From positions 16,642-80,641 of the forward strand of contig QANZ01015445.1 of the NCBI GenBank assembly GCA_003254925.1: a stretch of 64,000 bases of DNA, given 5' to 3'. The position numbers and the translations under genes are program-made. Below the pieces are notes generated by a model. The model did not search any database and had not been told where the DNA came from. It saw only the letters and a program-made list of their open reading frames with translations. This document shows positions 58,724 through 64,000 of the stretch, in pieces; the first letter of the stretch is position 1; each line of letters starts with the position of its first letter. Source of the DNA: Chamaecrista fasciculata (Eukaryota > Streptophyta > Magnoliopsida > Fabales > Fabaceae).

Positions 58724-59806
58724 GGATAAATTACAAATAAGGTACCTGTGGTTATGCCGAATCTCACATCACTACAATGTGGTTTAAAAAATTTCACTTT
58801 CGGTACCTGAGGCATGTGTCGTTTAGCAATTAGGGTACATGTGGTTTTGTGAGATCAATTTTAACGATAAATGCTGACGTAGCGCTCATGTGACTCAGTG
58901 AAAACTCAAATTTTGGTCCACAAACTATGGGATAAGTTTCATTTTGGTCCTAAAAATATTGTTTATTTCAGTTTGGTCCTCAAACTTTCATATTTGTTCT
59001 GTCTTTTGTCCCAAAAATATTATTTCATATGGTTGATAGTACGCCGCCATTATTTCTAACCTAAATAATTAAGATGAATCATTTCTCTCTCAAATATAGA
59101 AGTGATCACGAGATGGGTTGGGCCGGACCTGAGACCTGACCCAGTTAGACTCAGGCCAGGCCATCAGGTCCGATCGATACAAACTGCACTACTTTGTTTT
59201 TTTTTTAAAAAAAGTCATTTTTTATTTATCCCATTTATTTATTTTATGTATTTTATATGTTTTTGTTCACCCCTTGCTCAAATACGTAATAATAAGTGAG
59301 GTGACAAAGAGAGGAAGAGAAATTTTCATTCTTAGTTACAAATCATAGATAAATTTGTGGTTGATTTTTATCTCTAATTTATGACTAAGAATAACGGTGA
59401 AAATTCCGATAAAACCACACTTTGGAGATCAAAACAGAAAAAATGTGAAAGTTTGAGGTCAAAAATAAAACGAAAAATAGCTTTTATGACCAAAATGAAA
59501 CTGACCTCATAGTTTGAGAACCAAAAATGAAATTTTAACCTTGGAGTGGAAACCAATGACTAAGATGCAAGAGAAACCAATGGTTAAGATGCAACAGAAA
59601 TCAACGCCTAAGATACTTTGGAAATCGATGGCTAAAATTGCGCCACGTCAACATTTTCCATTAAAATTAACGGAACAAAAACACAAGTACCCCAATTGTT
59701 AAACGACGCATATCTCAGGTACCTAAAGTGAAAATTTTCAAACCACACGTCAGTGATGTGAGATTCGCCCTAACCCCAGGTACCTAATTTATAATTTAAT
59801 TTACCC
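58724..59806. mobile_element. Mutator-type MITE split by nested insertions
   Basis: Outer arms ggataaattacaaataaggt and the mirrored aattataaatt...taccc share ggtacctgtggtt/aaccccaggtacct and gtcgtttagcaattaggg/ccccaattgttaaacgac. The middle is replaced by a second MITE. Flanking 9-mers tgtaattta and tttatttta agree at only 7 of 9 positions, so the target duplication is unsure. Confidence 0.7.
58905..59535. mobile_element. Nested MITE of the 'ggtcctcaaac' family
   Basis: Arms ttttggtccacaaactatgg and the mirrored ctcatagtttgagaacca, core like 7850-7940. It is itself interrupted at about 59109-59190 by atgggttgggccggacctg, a GC-rich piece resembling hAT-type MITE arms. Three nesting levels are visible. 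Confidence 0.65.
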
Positions 59807-61331
59807 TTTATTTTAAAAGTCATAATTTTGTTGAAATATAAATATATATATATATAAATAGTGACGGCCTAGGATTCGTTTCCACTCTATAGGACACATA
59901 TTTTAGAAAAATTATCATAATTGTGTTTATGTTTTAGCATAGACTACTAACCAATGCTAAAGAAAATCAAATTATTTTGTTGTAAAAAAAGAAATCATAT
60001 ATGTATATTTATGTGTATACAAAATTTGTAACGATTGTTATATATGGCTAATTTCATTCAAATTATTTTGATATGACCTTAGCTCTTGAATTAATTTTCA
60101 TAATTAGAGCATTTATTATATTCCATGTTAGTTTTTATTTATGTATGTGCAAATTTGTTCGTTTCATCTAAAAAATAAAAACACAATTACGTTTGAGTTT
60201 ATTTTTTCATTCCCAAGAAAATCAATTTTAGGGGCTTTGTTATTTCATAGATAATACTTTATTATAATATTTCTATGCATAATTCAAGGAGTAGCACAAT
60301 GTTTCAAAAAACAATAGAAGTCAATAATCCTTTGCAAAATGCCAATTTATATATATATATAAAAAAGTTGAAATGAAGGCTAATGTAGTGATTGAAAACT
60401 GGTTCTTAGACAAGGGGGTTATGTGTGTGGTCGCACCGAACATTAGACTGGATTCCCAGTTCAGCTGGTCAGATGTTTCAAACATTGCTCATTACAATTA
60501 GCTTTTTTCATTGTCAAAGGTAGAAATTTGATTTTGTTTCAATTTTTTATATGCAAATATCAAAGAACTATCATTTATCAAATTTAATTTTAATTTATAT
60601 CTCTAATTAATAAATTTTTAGTCAACAGCCCTAATTTCATCCCCAAACTTTACATCAACTGTTAATTTTGTCTCTAATCTTTCTTTGCAATCAATTTCGT
60701 CCCTAATATTTCACATTTTGATCAATTTTATCCCTTGCTCTTACTTTAGACAAATATTAACGACAAAATCTGCATAGCTAATGATATGTAATATAAAATT
60801 GATAAAAAAAAAACTCAAATCTTAACACAGATTGAAAAATATGATGCAGTTTGTCATTAATTTGTTGAGAGAAGTTAGCCAAAGGATAAAATTGACCAAA
60901 ATATACTTTAAATGAGGTACACGTGAATACTTTAATGGAATGTAATGTCATTTATTTATTTTTATTTATATTAACCAATTGATTTGAGTTGTTAAGTTTC
61001 ATGCTCATATTCCACAAAGGAAATACCTTGCTTCAAGTCAAAAATATGATGTAGGATTCGAAAAGTGAATACATAAAAATTTGATGCTAATTTAATCTCA
61101 AATCAGTGGAATTCTATGCTAGATGTATGTCACGTTTATTTAATTTCCCATGTAGTCATTAATAGAGGTATTCATATTAAAATATTTGAATGAATCTGAT
61201 TACAAATTTCAAACATGTTCAAGTAATGAATTTTAAATGTCTATAATCGGAATAGGCGCATTGATAGTGTGCAATCATAACCTCACATTAATGAAAATTT
61301 GAAGCAAATCCGAATATTTCTCTGTATCTAC
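59807..61331. other. AT-rich spacer, no gene seen
   Basis: No coding similarity on either strand; several short TA microsatellites. Nothing I can define. Confidence 0.5.
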
Positions 61332-61615
61332 TAATTGGGGCGTTGATCTTAAGAAAATCAATTACATTTAATGTATTTTATATTCGATGAGTCCTAAAAA
61401 GTAATTAGGGCCGAACCAATTAATGCGTTAAATATGCATATAGTCATATAGATATTAGTACAGTGTATGAAAGTAATTGGGGCGTTGATCTTAAGAAGAT
61501 CAATTACATTTAATGTATTTTATATTCGATGAGTCCTAAAAAATAATTAGGGCCGAACTAATTAATGCGTAAAATATGTACATAGTCATATAGATATTAG
61601 TACAGTGTATGAAAG
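61332..61615. repeat. Two tandem 142-bp units
   Basis: taattggggcgttgatctta at 61332 recurs at 61474; the two units differ at only about half a dozen positions and end tacagtgtatgaaag. Confidence 0.9.
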
Positions 61616-61940
61616 AGCCAAGTGGTATTAAGATCAATCAAATATATGATTCAAAAAACCAAATATATTAAGAACAATCAAGGTGTAACATAGGATTAGG
61701 TACAGAGGGAATATGGATTTTTTGCATTGAGCATTATCATATTCACTAAATCAATGAGCTTTAATGTAAATAATATATGCATAATCATATATTTTATAAT
61801 CAAAATCTTTCCAAAAAATTTCACATTCATGCATATAATAATAGATTGGAGATTAAACACGACATTTATTTTAAAGGATGTTATTTTGATTTCTCAATTC
61901 ATACTTAATAAACTTTATTTTTCGATATCAATTAAAACAT

Positions 61941-62341
61941 GGGTAAATTACACTTTGGTATCCTGTGATTTGACCCTATTTCAATTTGGTACCCTATGGT
62001 ATTCTCCATTAACACTTTGGTACCCTTTGGAGCTATGTTGTAATATATAACCATAAAAAATGATGCAAAATTATATATTTACCCCAAAAAAATTTAAAGT
62101 GTTCATTTTAGTCCCTACATAATACGTATCCAGTGACATATTTGTAATCTATTGAATTTTTTTGGGGGGTCAATTTGTAATTTTTGCAAAATTTGTTATG
62201 GTTAAAATTACAAAATAGCTCTAAAGGGTACCAAAATGTTAATGAAGAATACCACAAAATACCAAAGTGTCAAGTTTCAAACCATAGAGTACCAGAGTGA
62301 AATAAGGTCAAACCACATGGTACCAGAGTGTAATATATGGA
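61941..62341. mobile_element. MITE related to 21655-22053
   Basis: Same order of subrepeats: gggtaaattacactttggta, accctatggtattctccatt, centre tttgtaatttttgcaaaat, right arm caaaccacatggtaccagag. The right terminus is degenerate and I could not confirm a target duplication. Confidence 0.75.
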
Positions 62342-62495
62342 ATTGATGTATTTTTAACACATTAACGTTGTGGTACTACATGACAGACGTGACAGTTGAT
62401 CTACTTTTAACACAATATGACTTCACAAACACATATTTGGCATGAGTTGGTGATATAAAGATATATGTTGGTTTCTCAACTTAATAAATTTCAAA

Positions 62496-64000
62496 GGGTA
62501 AAATGCATTTTGGTACTCTGTTGTTAGGACCTCCACTTTGGTTTCGACATGTTGGTACATTGAGTTTTGTGCCGTTAGCACTTTAGTACCCTGTGGTTAT
62601 TTTCTGTCAAGATTTAATAAAGTGTGCTGAAGTGGCTCAATCTTAACCGTCGATTTCTAATACATCTTATCGTTAGATCCTATTGCAGCTTAAACCATAT
62701 TTCACTCCACAACAAGATTTATTTTGTGCATTTAAGTCCTCTCCAATTGGTAAAACGAATCTAAACACAACAAACTAGAAGAATTGTCAATTATACCCCC
62801 AATGTTTCATATTTGTAAAAAATAATAGTTTTATTATAATTTCAAAAAAAATAGACATTTTAGTAATTTTTTAAATTATTTAGTGAATCTTCATATTAAT
62901 TATTTAGTTTATAAATTAATTACTGGAAAAATTCTTCAAATTATTCAAGTTTACTTTCGAAATTTAATTTAAGTAGTTGTATTTGAATATGGGTAGGATT
63001 AAATTGTATTTATTTTACATATTTATGACTGATATGTAATTATCTCATTTTTTATGTTTTCTGAAATTACATTTTGAATCCAAAAAGTATATGTGATGTT
63101 TATTTTAGTCCTCAAATATCATGATCTAGGGAATTTTTTTGTAAATTTTGAAACTATTTGGTCGCATTCTATAATTTTTGTTAATATTGGGTCAAATCTT
63201 ATCTTCTCACCATCGAACCACACAATTTTAGGACTAAACTGCATTTATTTTCCAAATTTATGACTAATCTTTAATTTTATTTTGTTTCAATTTTTTTACA
63301 TAATTACAATTTGACCCCTATAATTTTTATTTTAGTACTAAATATTATGACCTAGGTATGTTTTATATATAAAATATGATTTTAAATTGGGTAAAATGCA
63401 TTTGGGTACCCTGTGGTTAGGACCGAAATTACATCGCTACCTTAAAAGACAAAATTTGACACTTTGGTACATTGAGGTTTACGACATTAGCACTTTGGTA
63501 TCCTGGGGTTATTTTCCGTCAAGATTTAACGGAAAATTGTTAGTATTTTTGTAAAAATTACAAAATGTCCCTAAATAGTTTCAAAATTTTAAAGAATGTA
63601 AACAATTTATGTACAACTAACACTAAAATGTAAACAATTTAATATACCTAATGATATTTTGTGGTTTAGTCATGTTTCAATTTGGTTCATTGTGGTTTAA
63701 AAATTCGCACATTGGTACCATGTGGTATTATCCGTTAACACTTCGGTATCATTTTGGAGATATTTTGTAATTTTTAACATAACAAATTTTGCAAAAGTAA
63801 CAGTTTAGCCCCCAATGATTGTCAAAAAAATACACACAAGTTCAAGGATACATATTATCTAGGCACTAAAATGAGAATTGACCCGAAAATGCATATTTAA
63901 TATGAATACAAATATAAACTTGGCTGGACTAAATTCTGAAAAAATAATAACCAAAATTCATTTTCTTTAATTTTTTAGTGGCATCATATATATATATATA
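62496..64000. mobile_element. Run of single-arm MITE copies
   Basis: Left-type arms start at 62496 (gggtaaaatgcattttggta), 63389 (gggtaaaatgcatttgggta) and about 63655 (gtggtttagtcatgtttcaa), all in the same direction and without complete opposite arms. No gene is visible; the window ends in a TA microsatellite. Confidence 0.55.

Noticed and set aside
60400..60490. Possible tRNA or SINE (tggttcttagacaagggg, cgcaccgaacattagac)
   Set aside because: No consistent box A/box B spacing or cloverleaf could be drawn.

Overview
The window is nuclear DNA from a flowering plant, most likely a woody eudicot. The reasons are GT-AG introns, AT-rich spacers, a 12-exon granule-bound starch synthase gene, A-type (CYP71-like) P450 genes with the family's single intron, a MATE transporter, and a heavy load of plant transposons (Copia, L1-type LINE, Au-type SINE, hAT-, Mutator- and PIF-like MITEs). 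I cannot name the species from the sequence. The assembly has N gaps at 1809-2186, 13481-13928 and 46097-46101 and single Ns at 490 and 15963.

Layout. 1-8.1 kb: no confident gene; a 181-bp tandem repeat beside a gap, a GC-rich 30-bp minisatellite and several MITEs. 8.5-10.2 kb: P450 copy A (minus strand) with a nonsense codon. 10.9-13.1 kb: a decayed LINE ending in an RNase H domain. 14.3-19.2 kb: nested MITEs, scrambled relics of a second MATE gene, and a tandem duplication of the MATE 5' region. 19.3-22.6 kb: an intact 8-exon MATE (DTX) transporter with two MITEs and a SINE in its introns. 22.8-25.4 kb: a 5'-truncated LINE with an 840-codon open frame. 26.2-27.8 kb: P450 copy B (intact frame, but the I-helix Thr is Ala). 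28.1-30.1 kb: an inverted piece of P450 3' flank and an N-terminal P450 fragment D. 30.4-35.3 kb: a complete Copia element with about 99% identical LTRs, a 5-bp target duplication, a tRNA-Met-type PBS and a frame-broken polyprotein. 35.8-39.7 kb: an LRR gene relic, hAT and Mutator-like MITEs and tandem repeats. 40.1-42.1 kb: P450 copy C, the most canonical. 42.1-45.3 kb: duplicated P450 flanks, a C-terminal P450 fragment E and a 578-bp PIF-like MITE. 45.3-48.8 kb: repeats. 49.4-53.1 kb: complete GBSS1 (waxy). 53.2-64 kb: spacer with MITE pieces, tandem duplications and one unexplained exon-like block.

The core biology is a minus-strand tandem CYP71-like array (A, B, D, C, E) in different states of repair, all derived from one ancestor and sharing promoter and 3' flank blocks, interleaved with a MATE transporter locus that was itself duplicated and broken. 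P450 plus MATE proximity is compatible with oxidation and transport of a specialised metabolite, but that is inference. GBSS1 makes amylose in plastids and is probably an unrelated neighbour. Nothing here amounts to a clearly new system; the most informative features are the graded decay of the P450 array, the fold-back/inverted duplication scars, and MITE insertions that can be proved against empty sites inside the same window.
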